A DNA stretch of 64,000 nt. Origin: Pipra filicauda (lineage: Eukaryota > Chordata > Aves > Passeriformes > Pipridae). Below are positions 1 through 11,037 of this stretch, piece after piece; within the stretch, counting starts at the first letter, position 1, and the number at the start of each line of letters is the position of its first letter. The stretch is from contig NW_024103874.1 in NCBI RefSeq assembly GCF_003945595.2, positions 4,908,001-4,972,000 on the forward strand. Reading direction: 5' to 3'. The notes below the pieces were generated by a model that was not told where the DNA came from, ran no database searches, and saw only the letters and a list, made by a program, of their open reading frames with translations. The translations under genes and the position numbers were made by a program.

Positions 1-858
1 TGCCACCACTTTGGGATTTGGATTGATTTTCAATTTGAAAAGAATGTTTTAATCACATTGCAAAATAATTTTTCTTGCATTACCTTTATTATTTCACCAT
101 TCTTTACATGGTATTTCAAACCACACAAGAAGACTCTAGTTGGTTTTCTGTTCCTTAGAATTATCCATAACTTATTTCTAAAGGCTTAGATGCATTATTT
201 TCAGGGTTATTTTAGGGTGCATTTCCTTGAGCTGATTTTTATTTTGTAGGACAATTTAATGAGGAATGATGCATTCTATATTAAAAAAATAGTTCTATTT
301 CCCTTAGGATGTTGTGTTGTTAGTTCTAAATAAGTGTTCCTAACTAAAATAGGTATTCTCTATATGGTTATACAAAGTCACTTGCTTTGGAACAGCTGCC
401 ATTTATTAATTGGCAAAAGGCACCAGTTGTGTTCTGTTCAACCAAAGTTTAAAGCCCTTTTAATATTTAAATAAGCATCTATAAAGGAGAGAGAATAAAA
501 TGGAAATCCTAAGTTTCTGAAGAACATCTTTATATCCAGTAAAATATATGTATAAAACTTCATGTTTGAAGTTTTTTTTATTTACTAGTGTTTTTATGCT
601 CAGCATAAAATGGTAATGATACCTTCCTCAAATTGTGTGTATATCTGTAAAATAAATTCCCACATTCCCAAGGTTCACTCCATTATAGATCAACATCTTA
701 ACATTGTTAGTTTTAACTTAAATATATTTTGATTCAGTTTGGGGTTGTTTTTTATTTTTACACTTTATGTTTTCAGCTGTTAAGCACAAGTGAACCTGTC
801 TTAGAGTTTCAATAATAATTTTTTTTATGGCTAATTATCAATCCTTTGATTCACATAG

Positions 859-918
859 GTGAAAGAGGGGAAAATATTTGAGGAGGTCACCATGGGGGTA
901 TCGCAGTTGGCCAGCAAG
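859..918 (+). CDS. ARFGAP1: ARFGAP1 exon: first half of ALPS2 helix
   Basis: Sixty nucleotides, 20 codons in phase 0, read VKEGKIFEEV...QLASK. The acceptor is ATAG before 859 and the donor is GTATGA at 919. The match to the vertebrate ARFGAP1 ALPS2 region is clear. Confidence 0.9.
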
Positions 919-2968
919 GTATGAGGTGGCCTGCCTGGCTTCAGGGAGGCCAAACAACAAGCCAGTCTCCATATTCTTATGAAAAGTGGTACAAAACCAC
1001 AGTGCAGCTTTCATCTGCTTGTGTTGAAGAGAGAAACTTGGAAAGTGGAACTTTGAGCAGACAGTCCTTCTGTTGGGATGTTAAAAGCTGTACAGGTGTG
1101 GTGTGGTCCTCGCAGCAGTCTCAGTGAGGACATGGTGTGGTTGTAAGCCAGCCAGTGTCCCAAACACAGAAAAGAAATGTGAGAGAGAATATGGAGACAG
1201 CTTGTGTTACACTGGTACAGTTAAACTTACTAATGGTCTGCACCTTTTCCTTTGTCTTCTTTTGCTCTCGTTGCTCGGTGATGTGGTAAGTGCTGCCTGT
1301 GGCTGCCAAGCACAGAAATCCTGCACAATCTAATACCTGTTTTGATACCTTGCATGTCTTATATAGGAGGGTGTGTCTTTCTAGCACTGTGAAGTCAGCA
1401 CTGGAAGCTCTCTCACATACCAGCTTAGTTAGTGCCTTAGATTTTGAGCATATTTGAATAAAGTGAATTATGTTACCTGTTCTCCTTAGAGCCTGGCGAC
1501 TCCAAGGCTGAATTCTGAGATTCATCCTCAATATCTGTAACATAGAATAGCACCATCCAGGGGTGTCACTTCAGAATTTGTGTTTCTAATCCAGTGCCAG
1601 TCCATTATAATAACCCCCAAAGGATTCTCCTAGCAGTCATGCTTATTCTAGAACTCAACTTTTGGCTTGTTTTACATGGCTAGTGTAATAATACTGAAAC
1701 AGAGTGAAGGTAGCTTTGTAGAACAATAGAAATATAAATACTTGTTACAACAATCGTGAGATCAAAACGTCAGTGCTGTCATTAAGTTTAATTTTATGTA
1801 AGAAGTAATTCCAGTATTTTTGTCAAGAAAATCCAGGAGAGAATTCAAAAGATGTTACAACGATGAGGGAGAAAGCTAAACTTGACCTGCTTCTCAGCTC
1901 TTCCAGCAGCACGATGCTGTGAAATGTGTGTTCTTTACATCAATCAAAAATCTGCCCATCAAAAACACTAATGAGTTGTGAGTTAAATTTTCTGGTGAAA
2001 TGTGTTCTATTTATGGCAACAAGTGGAAGGATTGTGTTGTGGCTTTTGCTGTTGCACCTGGCAGAGGGGTTGGATCAGCCCAAATGAATGGAGTGTCTTT
2101 TTTTTTTCCTCTAGGTTCAGGGAGTTGGAAGTAAGGGATGGCGAGACGTCACCACTTTTTTTTCAGGCAAACCAGATGATAATTCTGAAAGGTAACTTTT
2201 TGTAGTTACTTTCTGTGTCTCTTTAGATGCATAGTTTTATCTCCTGTACGTTCTCAGCAGTGTAGTGGCAGGTAATTTTTCAATATTTAGAAATTATTCT
2301 GTCTTTGCTAGCAGTCCTGCTCTGTGTAATATGGGAGGAATTCAATATAACTATTTGTTTACAACTGAGAACAAAACAGGGCACACATCTTGGTTTAAAA
2401 ATTGCTCCAAATGAGTATTCCCTACCCTGGGACTGTTAAAGCTGGTAATAAAATCTGTGAATTAGACTATAAGCTTATGCCATTTGGAGCAATATATTTA
2501 GTTCTGCCTTTATCCTCAGTTTTGTTTAACCAAAGGGCAGTAGAATTGTAGTTTTCTTTGTGGTCATTTTTTAAAATTATTGTATTTGGTGTAACTAATT
2601 TATTTCTTCCTTCCTTTCCCTCCCCTCCACCCCACAAAAGACCAGCTGAGGGAGACAGCTACCAGAACAGTGGAGGGGAGGGCTACCAGAACAATGCTGT
2701 AGATCAAAGCTTCTGGGAGACCTTTGGCAACTCAGATCCACCAAAAGCTCATAAATCTCCAAGCAGTGAGAGCTGGACCTATGTGGACAATTCCACAGAG
2801 AAGAAGAGCTCCGATAGCTGGGACGTGTGGGGCTCGGGAACGGTCTCCAACAAGAACAGTAACAGCGACAGTTGGGAAAACTGGGAGACCAACTGGGAAA
2901 ACGCAGGAGGGGAGAGCAAGACCAGGAAACCTCCTAAGGCAACAAAAAATGCATGGGATGACTTCTAG
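859..2968 (+). CDS. ARFGAP1: ARFGAP1, 3' part (last three coding exons)
   Basis: C-terminal part of ADP-ribosylation factor GTPase-activating protein 1, which triggers GTP hydrolysis on ARF1 at the Golgi and so drives COPI coat turnover. Three exons can be read: 859..918, 2115..2191 and 2641..2968 (TAG at 2966-2968). Each has AG/GT borders and they join in frame. The first two encode the ALPS2-like amphipathic helix, with S/T/G on the polar face and V, L, W and F on the other; ALPS helices sense membrane curvature. The last exon encodes an S/N/D-rich tail with tryptophan motifs (WETF, WDVW, WENW, and WDDF at the very end) of the type reported to bind coatomer and clathrin adaptors. The zinc-finger GAP domain is upstream, outside the window. 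The introns (919-2114, 2192-2640) and the left edge (1-858) show only AT-rich non-coding sequence. Identity is certain from the family; the exon limits are by eye. Confidence 0.93.
2115..2191 (+). CDS. ARFGAP1: ARFGAP1 exon: second half of ALPS2 helix
   Basis: Seventy-seven nucleotides reading VQGVGSKGWRDVTTFFSG and then KPDDNSE, with two bases of the next codon. A pyrimidine tract and CTAG precede it; the donor is GTAACT. The W and paired F form the hydrophobic face of the helix. Confidence 0.92.
2641..2968 (+). CDS. ARFGAP1: ARFGAP1 terminal coding exon with tryptophan-rich tail
   Basis: A long CT-rich tract ending in AAAAG precedes it. It encodes about 109 residues and ends in WDDF followed by TAG. 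DQSFWETFG and SSDSWDVWGS closely match other vertebrate ARFGAP1 proteins, while the SWENWETNWEN stretch near 2870-2910 looks expanded. It lacks globular signatures and is probably disordered. Confidence 0.95.
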
Positions 2969-5900
2969 AACTCTGTTAAACCCTGGTTTGCACAGCGAGG
3001 AGAGGGAGGCTGTGCTGGCTGATGGAGGGGAGAAAGTTTTACACACAACTGGAGTATCATGGTTGACCTTACTGATCTGTTACTTTTGTGCTTCCCATTC
3101 ATTCTCCTTTCTTATATCCTGGTTTAGGGGAAAAAAAAGTAGCATCTGAATCTTTTATCACATGAAGGTGGCTCTCCCTTTTTTAAGGATAGTGATAACT
3201 GTATTCTCCTTGCACTATTGGCCACAGTGACTTTCTTAACACGAATGCTCAAATGAGAAAAGTCGGTGCAAGGACACTTTCATGGCACAACCTTGCATGT
3301 ATAGGTTCATAGGTGTTCATCCAGTCCTCATCTAATTTGAGATTTGAGGTGTTTAATGCAAACAAAGGACAGGGTGTGACTTGAAAAGATAGTTATTAAA
3401 TGAGCAAACTGCAGTTGAATAGATCTAGCTCAAATGCCTTATGTATTGCTCTGACTATGTTAAGTCTGGCAATTCAAGATGGTCTTTAAAGTATTTTTTA
3501 CTGGAGCTTTGTTTTTAAACTTTATGACATTATTTTATTTTTTTTTTAGTATTTTAAAACTTATTTTCTCCCCTTAGAATTCATAAGGAATCTAGAGCTA
3601 GATAATTATTTGTGTAAACTTACAGGTTTGACCTGAGCTATCAAGGGATATCCAGAATGGCTGTACTTGCCCACCCTACTCAATGGATTAAGAGTTTACA
3701 CTGTGCAGCTCTGCTACGCAGACAAAAAGCAAAGCTGTGGTGTTTTCCTTCCTCACCTACACCCTTGCCCCAGTTTGAGTATTTTATGTGGTCTGTTTTT
3801 TCTTTCTTCCTTTTACTCATCTACTGTACTGATTCTGATAAAAATGAAGTCTTTCTGCTGCTTGACAGTGAAACAAATTTATAAAGAAGATTCCAGCAAG
3901 ACAAAATGGGTGGAAAATATGAGAACACTAAGGGAAGAGCCTGGCAGCAAGCCCCTTTCAAGATGAGTAGATGTCTGGATTTAATAGTAAAATTTAATTT
4001 AAGCAGATGTTTTCCAAACGAATCTTTAATGTGTCAAACTCTCTCTCTGTCATGCATTTCTCCACATTTCCTGGATCTTGTTAAAGAAACACTATTTTGG
4101 AAACTTCAGAAACTCCTTGTCAGCATTAAGGAATGGAACAGAAGATTCAGTTATGTCTCAGTTTTGACCCATCAAATTGCTTTGCATGACACAAACCATA
4201 ACTTCTGCAGAAGAACTGTGACTTTAACAGCAGAGGTGTCATAGGCATCCCATTTTATTTTTGGGGATGGGTTGTAAATGTACATTCAGCACGAAAACAA
4301 TCAGCTCGCTTGAAAACTTCATGTTTTATGTAGTCTGCTTTACTGCCAGCATGGAGTTCTTCCTGTGAACCCTGTAAATCTTAATAGTTACCTAAAAAGC
4401 CTTTTCTTTTTAAAGTCAGTTAATTTGTTCAACTACCAACCAGTGTTGTCAAAACTTAAATAACGCGTCATTTCTTTCCTCTTCGGAGAGGTTTTTAAGC
4501 TTATAGTAATATCAAGAGTGTTAAAAGGAAGGAAAATCATGAATTCCTCAAAAGCAGCAGATTTTAAAGGCTTAAGTCTAAGTAGAAGTAGCTGTATTTA
4601 TAGCCTGGTTCTGTATTTCTATTAGTAGGATCTTTCAGATGGTGAACACAGTATTTTTTCTAGTCTCCCCTTGCCCTGTCCTTGCAAGAACTGGGATTTT
4701 TTTTTTCCCCTCTTGCTTCTCCTGAGCTCGTGATCTCTGAAGCTCGTGGTCTCTGAGCCCCTGCAGCAGGACCTGGAGCTGCTCAGTACCCAAGTGCTCC
4801 TCCAGGCTGAGCCATTCCCGACACATCCTTGCTCACACTGACCCTTTTGAAGTGCCAAAGGCACGAGAGATCTCGGTTTACAATTCTGCTCGTGGTACCA
4901 TTGGCAGAAGTTTACAGCCTGACTGTAAAACGAGGGTTTTTTTTCTTCTTTTCTCCAGTTCCAAGTATAACTTTGTCATAGCTTAGTTGCATGTCAAATA
5001 TAACTTCGGGTTTTTTATGCACACACCTCTGTTGCCTCCTTGTCACGTGTCTGCTGCCCAGTCCGAAGCTGATTCAGCTTCCTTTGTACAAATTTATTAC
5101 AGTTTCTCTTTCATAAATCTGAAATAGCTCGTGGCAGGAGAGGCCATTCAATCAACAGCACTGTGGGGGGTGCGTGCACGTTCTCCTCAGCTGTGAGCTT
5201 TGCCCAGGAGAAAACTGGTCTATTTATGTATCACTTGCAGCTACGGTTGGCATGAGCCATTTGTTTGTTCTGATTTTATTTTTGTAGCTCTTGAAACTTT
5301 TATGTTCCAAATTAAACAGCCAGGGCCCTGCTCAAGCAGGAGCTTTGGGTAATGATTCTTCTAGTTGAGGAGACGGAGGCAGAAGTTTTACTCTCTCTTT
5401 TTTTTGAAGTGCTGGAGAGAAGCAACAAAATGCTGCAACTCCCAGAAAGGTGTTACTGGAAGATTAAAAGAACCCATTATGACAGCAGAAAGTGTAACTG
5501 CAGACACAAACTATTATGCCAGCTGGTCTCAGTTTGAGAGGCAAATTGGTATTTTGTAATGACTTGTCAGAGTCTGAACATTTTGATGTCTTCCAGAGGA
5601 GACAGAGGAGAGGACAAAATGAGGGCATTTTATTTTACAAAGCCTCTGTTTTATTGGATTTTACTTTTTCTTAAGAGTAGGTGGCTGGGAATTTTCTGCA
5701 ATTTGAAGAAATGAATCTGAGCAAGTTGCATGTGCGGAGCGAGTGTTTCTGAATCAGATTTGTTTTTTTAACCTCTCCCCAGATCCTTCTTTTTTTGGCC
5801 TGGTGAGGAGCACTGTAGCAGAGTCACTGAGTGCAGGCTGCTGGAGCTGAGGCTGCCTGTCTAAGTGAAGATACAGCCATGAATCTGAGCGTGTGATTTG

Positions 5901-6885
5901 TAAAAGTGATCTTGTCACCATGTTCAGTGGGTGACCAGTGGGCTCTGCTTCCCTTCCCTTTCAGTCCCACTCCATGGTGTCACAATTTGAAGTCGTACAA
6001 GCAAATTGCCAGGAGATGGTGCAGTAGGTGAAAAGGCTGCTGCAACAATTGGACATTGCAGTGGTGGTTCAAATTTCCTGGTGTTTCAGACTTTTATTTC
6101 TTTGTATGGCTTCAACTTTGGAAAATACGGAGCAGCTGGATTCCTACAGGTAATCTGATAAAAGAAAAATTTCAAGACATTCAAACTAAGTGCCACTTGA
6201 AAAAGAGTGAAAGTCTTGGAGAATGCTCCCAAACCTAATCCTAGGAGTTAGGGATTATTTTAAAGTGTTTCATTTGTGTCTTTAAACCTGTTAGTAATGA
6301 TTACAATTCAAGAAGTGCTTGGCCAGCTCTCCCTCATGGTTGGGACCTCAAGGATAATGCTGCTGCTTTTATTTTCCAGGCCAGACTGTAACATTCCATG
6401 GGTTCATAATGTACTTGTCAGTGTAATGGTCTGTGCAATAATTTAACAAGTGTAGATAAAACCTTTGTTTAACCCAGGATGCATTTAAAGATACAGTGGT
6501 CCTCTTGGAGAGTAGCAGCCTACACAAGTACTTCAGTTCTCACCTTACTTTGGGAATATTGCATTTCAGTGACCCAATTAAAGGTTTGAGCAATCAGTGA
6601 TTTAAACAGAAATCAAGAAACATTTCGATGTCCATTACTGGAGTTTGATCCTAATGGTTTAGTGGCCTCTAGTTGCAGAACCCCCTTTCATTCTCATGCC
6701 AGCAGAAACTTAGTCAGTAATGGAGTACTGTATCTTTAATTCTCCTGCTGTGTTTTTTGTGAAGTTCACAGGAATATCGATTTCAGTGAACACTATTCAT
6801 TGTTCTGTAGAGTGGTTCTGGACTTGAACTGCAGTGTCATCTTTTAAAGAGCATTATAATAAAGCAAAGAGATATGGAGCAGAAC
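2969..6885 (+). other. ARFGAP1: Possible long 3'UTR of ARFGAP1
   Basis: After the ARFGAP1 stop codon there is no coding exon I recognise. The first canonical AATAAA is at 6858-6863, with T- and GT-containing sequence after it. Variant ATTAAA signals occur earlier, for example near 3393 and 5310, so shorter ends are possible. Which end is used cannot be told from the sequence. Confidence 0.35.
6858..6863 (+). terminator. Candidate polyadenylation signal (AATAAA), ARFGAP1
   Basis: First AATAAA on the + strand downstream of the ARFGAP1 stop codon, 3.9 kb away. The distance makes this a candidate only. Confidence 0.3.
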
Positions 6886-9800
6886 GGTGTTCAGCCCTTT
6901 TTCAGCAGACTTAAGTTAATTTTAAACCCATGTGCTGGTGTCAGGCATATTCTTTCCTGCTAGTAATGGAAGCTGCCAATGTCAATGACAGAGCCAAAAA
7001 CATCTTTATATTTCCTTGGAATTTCACAGTCTAACTTAAAATGCTTATTTTAGGTCTATTTGAATTCGGAACAGTTTTGAGACAACACTGGTTGCCTCCT
7101 TAATTTAAGGGGAGCTATAAAATAGAAAGTAAAGTGATTGCAAGTAGATTTATGTATTCAGATTTTTATTAGCTTGTCTACAAAGGCACTTAACACAGCA
7201 GAAAAAGGTAACTTCTGAAGCAGTTTTCCTTTCCAAAAAGTGAGATTCCTCTGGCCAGTCCTTCAGCTGGTGATGATGGTTCACATTCAAGATTCCAGTT
7301 TCCTTCATTAGCCAGACAGCCACGTGAGTACTCCAGATGACTGATGACTGCACTGGGCTTTATTTAAATTTAAAATATCTTTTATTATGTTCTTGGTCAG
7401 CAGGACTGCATTGCACTTGCCTTGTGGGAGTAATTTTACTGATTTTTTACACCAAAAAAAAAGGTTGACGTTGGAGTTGGGTAATGTCACTGGTATTACT
7501 GCACTGTGTCCATTCTTGCCATATGGGCTGCTCTGTGAGTTGGATGCAAAGTTTTCACATGGGATTACTTGAAGTAAACAGGATATGCTGTTTCTGGAAA
7601 GAGGATTTCAACCCTCTCTTCTGACAATATACAGAGCCCAACAACTTACTCAAAATACCATGAAAGCAGTAATGTGTATTCTGAATTTCAAACTGAGCCC
7701 AGTCAGTACAAGCTGATAGAAAAAGTGGAGTCTAGACCAGAAAATACCAGCCATTGACTTGAGGAAAGTCAGATCACTACTGAATTATCATGTCCACTTG
7801 CTTCTGCTGGGTAAGTTTCTGTGCCCCTTCACAGCTGTGGTCTGTGCTCTGATCCCAGGAATGTAAGTTTTTGAGCTGGTTTGTCATTATTTGGTTGCAC
7901 ACTTCCATGGCACGGACAGGCTCAGAAGATGGCTCCCTGGGTTTCCAGGGCTGCACACCTTACTGACTTGAAGGAATCAGATTGTGTGCCCTCTGAGGTG
8001 TGCAAGCAGGCAATGGGGATGTTTCCAGTTTCCTTGTGCGCTCCACCTATTCCAGTATGTTCATCCACAGGCACTCCACCTTCTGCAACACGCTTTGGGT
8101 GGGCTCTCAGGAGCTGGTTGGCCACCACCACGTCCCCAAACTCCACAGGCTTAGCCCAGTACACAGGTTAGGCTCTGCACCTCTCCACTGCTTTGCCAAA
8201 GGTTTGCAGGATGTGGCCATGGGGTGGAAACCGAAAGTCCCACAGAAAAAGAGCAGTGGAGCTGAGTTGTGCTGTTGGGAAGCTGTAAAACCCAAAGCTC
8301 TGACGTACGTGCGGCGCAATCGCTCATCGTCTGTTCAGTCACTAATTTGCAAGGAGGCCAAGACATGCTGCCTGTCCTGGCTCCAGCCATTTGTGCTCTG
8401 TCAGCAGGAAGCTGCATCTCCTCAGCAACGCGGGAAAAGAAAGGTCAGCCTCCTCCTCTGAGCAAGGTGCTGACGTTTGCTTTAGGCGAGATTAAACCAG
8501 CCTGCATTTTTATCCTCAAATGATGCATTGCCTCCAATCCCTGAATTTCACCAATGCTGCCCCAATGGCAATGTTTAAACTGGCTAAAACCAGAAGAGAT
8601 GAAAGAAACACTGAAAAGCCTTCCTAGGAGAAGCTTCCTTGTACTTTCAATTGCAGAGAACAAATGGGAGAGACCGAGTCTGTGGCGGGACTGGCTGCTT
8701 AGACTGCAAGAACAGTCGTGTTGTACCTCAGCAGGACCATGACCGCTGCTCAAGCAGGAAAATCCAGTGCTATCAGCTCTGCACAGTATGTAAACCAGTT
8801 CTTGTCTTTCCCTTTAAGCCCTGCCAAAACGTGCTCCCTCAGAGAGGCTGCTCAGCGTTGCTGAGGCTGTTGAATTTTACAATAGATAAATCAACTCCTG
8901 CCAGGAAATGCAGAAAGGCTGGAGTGTGTCTTTTAGGAAAAAAAAAAATCACCACTTCTGATTGAAGTGCTCCTGCTTAATATCAGCATTTCTGCACTGG
9001 ACTGCTCATCTTGCCTTCAATGTAACTCTGTATGACTACTTAGGGCAAAAACCCACTTGTATATACATCTTTTTTTCCTACTCTGCTGACGTGGATGGTT
9101 AATATATGTAAATTGATGTGCCAGCCTATATAAAGGCTGTTGCGATCAAGGTCAAACTAGGAATTTTCTTCTTTAGAGAACCTTTTCTCTGTGTTGTTTT
9201 TACATAGAAGCTTGATACAGTTCCAAGAGGGAATTGCTATTTTAATTCTGTTTTCTCAAATTACCTATTGACTCCAGCCATCAGCTGTCACTTTTGGAGT
9301 GCAGCTCAATGCAATGCACTGGACTTGAATTACAAATTTAGTCCACCTAGACAGAGCTTCACCATTCAAGTCAAGCTCCCCAGTGTCACTGCAGTACTGG
9401 CAAGAACAGAGAATCTGAATCTGAGACTGCTGCAAGTCTCCTTTTGTCCACACCAAGGTGTGGTCACCTGGTCATAGAACTTGTGATGGAGTACGAAGCA
9501 CATCAAAGAAGTGGAATAAATACTTGTGTAATCTAAGCTGCTGGTGATACCCCAGCTAGTTAAATTGAACTTCTGCAGAATGGAATTACTGGTTTCCATG
9601 TCTGTTAAATGCCCATCCTCTCTGTGATGGTGGTTGTGAAGGGCTTTTTATCGTCTGCTGAAGGCCACACGTGCCTTGGACTCTGCCAGTGATGGAGACA
9701 GAGACTCACCTGCTTTTCTGACCCATCTCCTTCCAGAACCCACGAGGCATTGAAGGTGAAATGGCTCAGCCGTGCTTGGCCAGTGGGACAGGAGCTGTGA

Positions 9801-10070
9801 CACAAAGACTGACACGATCAGATGAGTTATGTCTGAGTATCAGTGCCAGAGGGAAGCACTCATATGGTGAGGAGTGGCTGCAAAGCCCCAGCTCAGGACT
9901 GGTGAATCTTCCTTGGGCTGTTGTCCATTTTCTTGTGTAGTCTTAGTGCCAGCTGCGCTCTGCTGGATGTATTCCTTGGGCTGAAACTCCTCTGGATCAG
10001 TCCCAGTGCAAACCCTCTCTTGCACTGGTTGTGAAGAAGGACTGGGGGACTCACCAGCTCACACAGAAGG

Positions 10071-10169
10071 TGCTGGTCTAGTGGAAGGTGTCCCTGCCTA
10101 TGGTGGGGGGGTTGGAACTAGATGACCTTGAAGGCTCCTCCTGTCCCAAACTATTTTATGATTCTATGA
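10071..10169 (+). repeat. CR1 LINE 3' end
   Basis: Carries the standard avian CR1 tail: GTCTAGTGGAAGGTGTCCCT, then a GGGGTTGGAACTAGATGA block, ending in TATTTTATGATTCTATGA. It is severely 5'-truncated, as usual for CR1. Confidence 0.88.
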
Positions 10170-10985
10170 AGATTCTTTCAGAGCTTGTGGTAGGATGGAC
10201 ACTGCTGGTGGAGAGCCTCACTTCTCCTTCCTTCCTCTAGAGGGGATTGTGCCACTGTGCGTGGGTCGTTGTTGGAGGAACTTCTTCCATGAGGTTCTAA
10301 TAGCTGGATGCAGGGTTAGCAATGTGTTCCTGCTTGTGTATCTGCTCATCCACAGCCCCATCCTGTCCTCTGCTGGTGACTTTCATGCTGCATTAAGCAA
10401 AACGATGCAAATTCCTCTCTTCCAACCACACACGGGTACTCCTTTGATTTTGCTTGCTGTTTTGGGATTTCAGCTCTCCCTTCTCTCTGGCCGAGTGCAC
10501 CAGACTGGATGGTGGCAGTTTAAAGCTCAGGCTGTAAAAAATACCAGGTTCTAGGCTTTTTTGTCCCTGTTACCCTGTCCTTTTTCTGTTAAGCCAAGGT
10601 AGCAGCCTTTCTTTATGATGAGGAAGCAGCAGACTCATGTACAGAGCTGGGACAGGGCTGTCTGTCCATCACCCCTGATACAGGTTGGCACAGCTATAGC
10701 CAACAGTTCTTTTTAATGGATTGTGATAGGATTACACTTCCCCTGCCAGGAGTGATTCCTTTGGCTGTGTTTAGTCCAGGCTAATTATAACATAATTAGC
10801 ACATTCCCATTACAGCAGGAGACTTTCCCACCTTTGAAGCTTGAGCATTCCTTCTCTGGGAGAAATGTGGGTCTAGAATTGGCCACAGCACATACTGTGC
10901 AACACCTGACAGGGCCCTGACCGAGCTCAGGGTGTCCAGACCATTCTGGGGAGCTGTGAGTGCTGCTCTGCAGTCTGCTCCTCCC

Positions 10986-11037
10986 AGAATCATGGAATCA
11001 TTTTGCTTGGAAAAGACCTCTGAGATCATCGAGCCCT
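10986..11037 (-). repeat. CR1 LINE 3' end, short remnant
   Basis: Begins AGAATCATGGAATCATTTTG and continues through AAAAGACCTCTGAGATCATC, which is the reverse complement of a CR1 tail. Only about 50 bases can be recognised. Confidence 0.75.

Noticed and set aside
7265..7350. Possible C/D-box snoRNA (GTGATGA ... CTGA)
   Set aside because: The boxes are present, but flanking bases do not pair into a terminal stem and no C'/D' pair is convincing.
9122..9150. TATA-like CTATATAAAGG sequence in the intergenic region
   Set aside because: No supporting exon, CpG content or polyA signal nearby; such AT-rich strings are common here.
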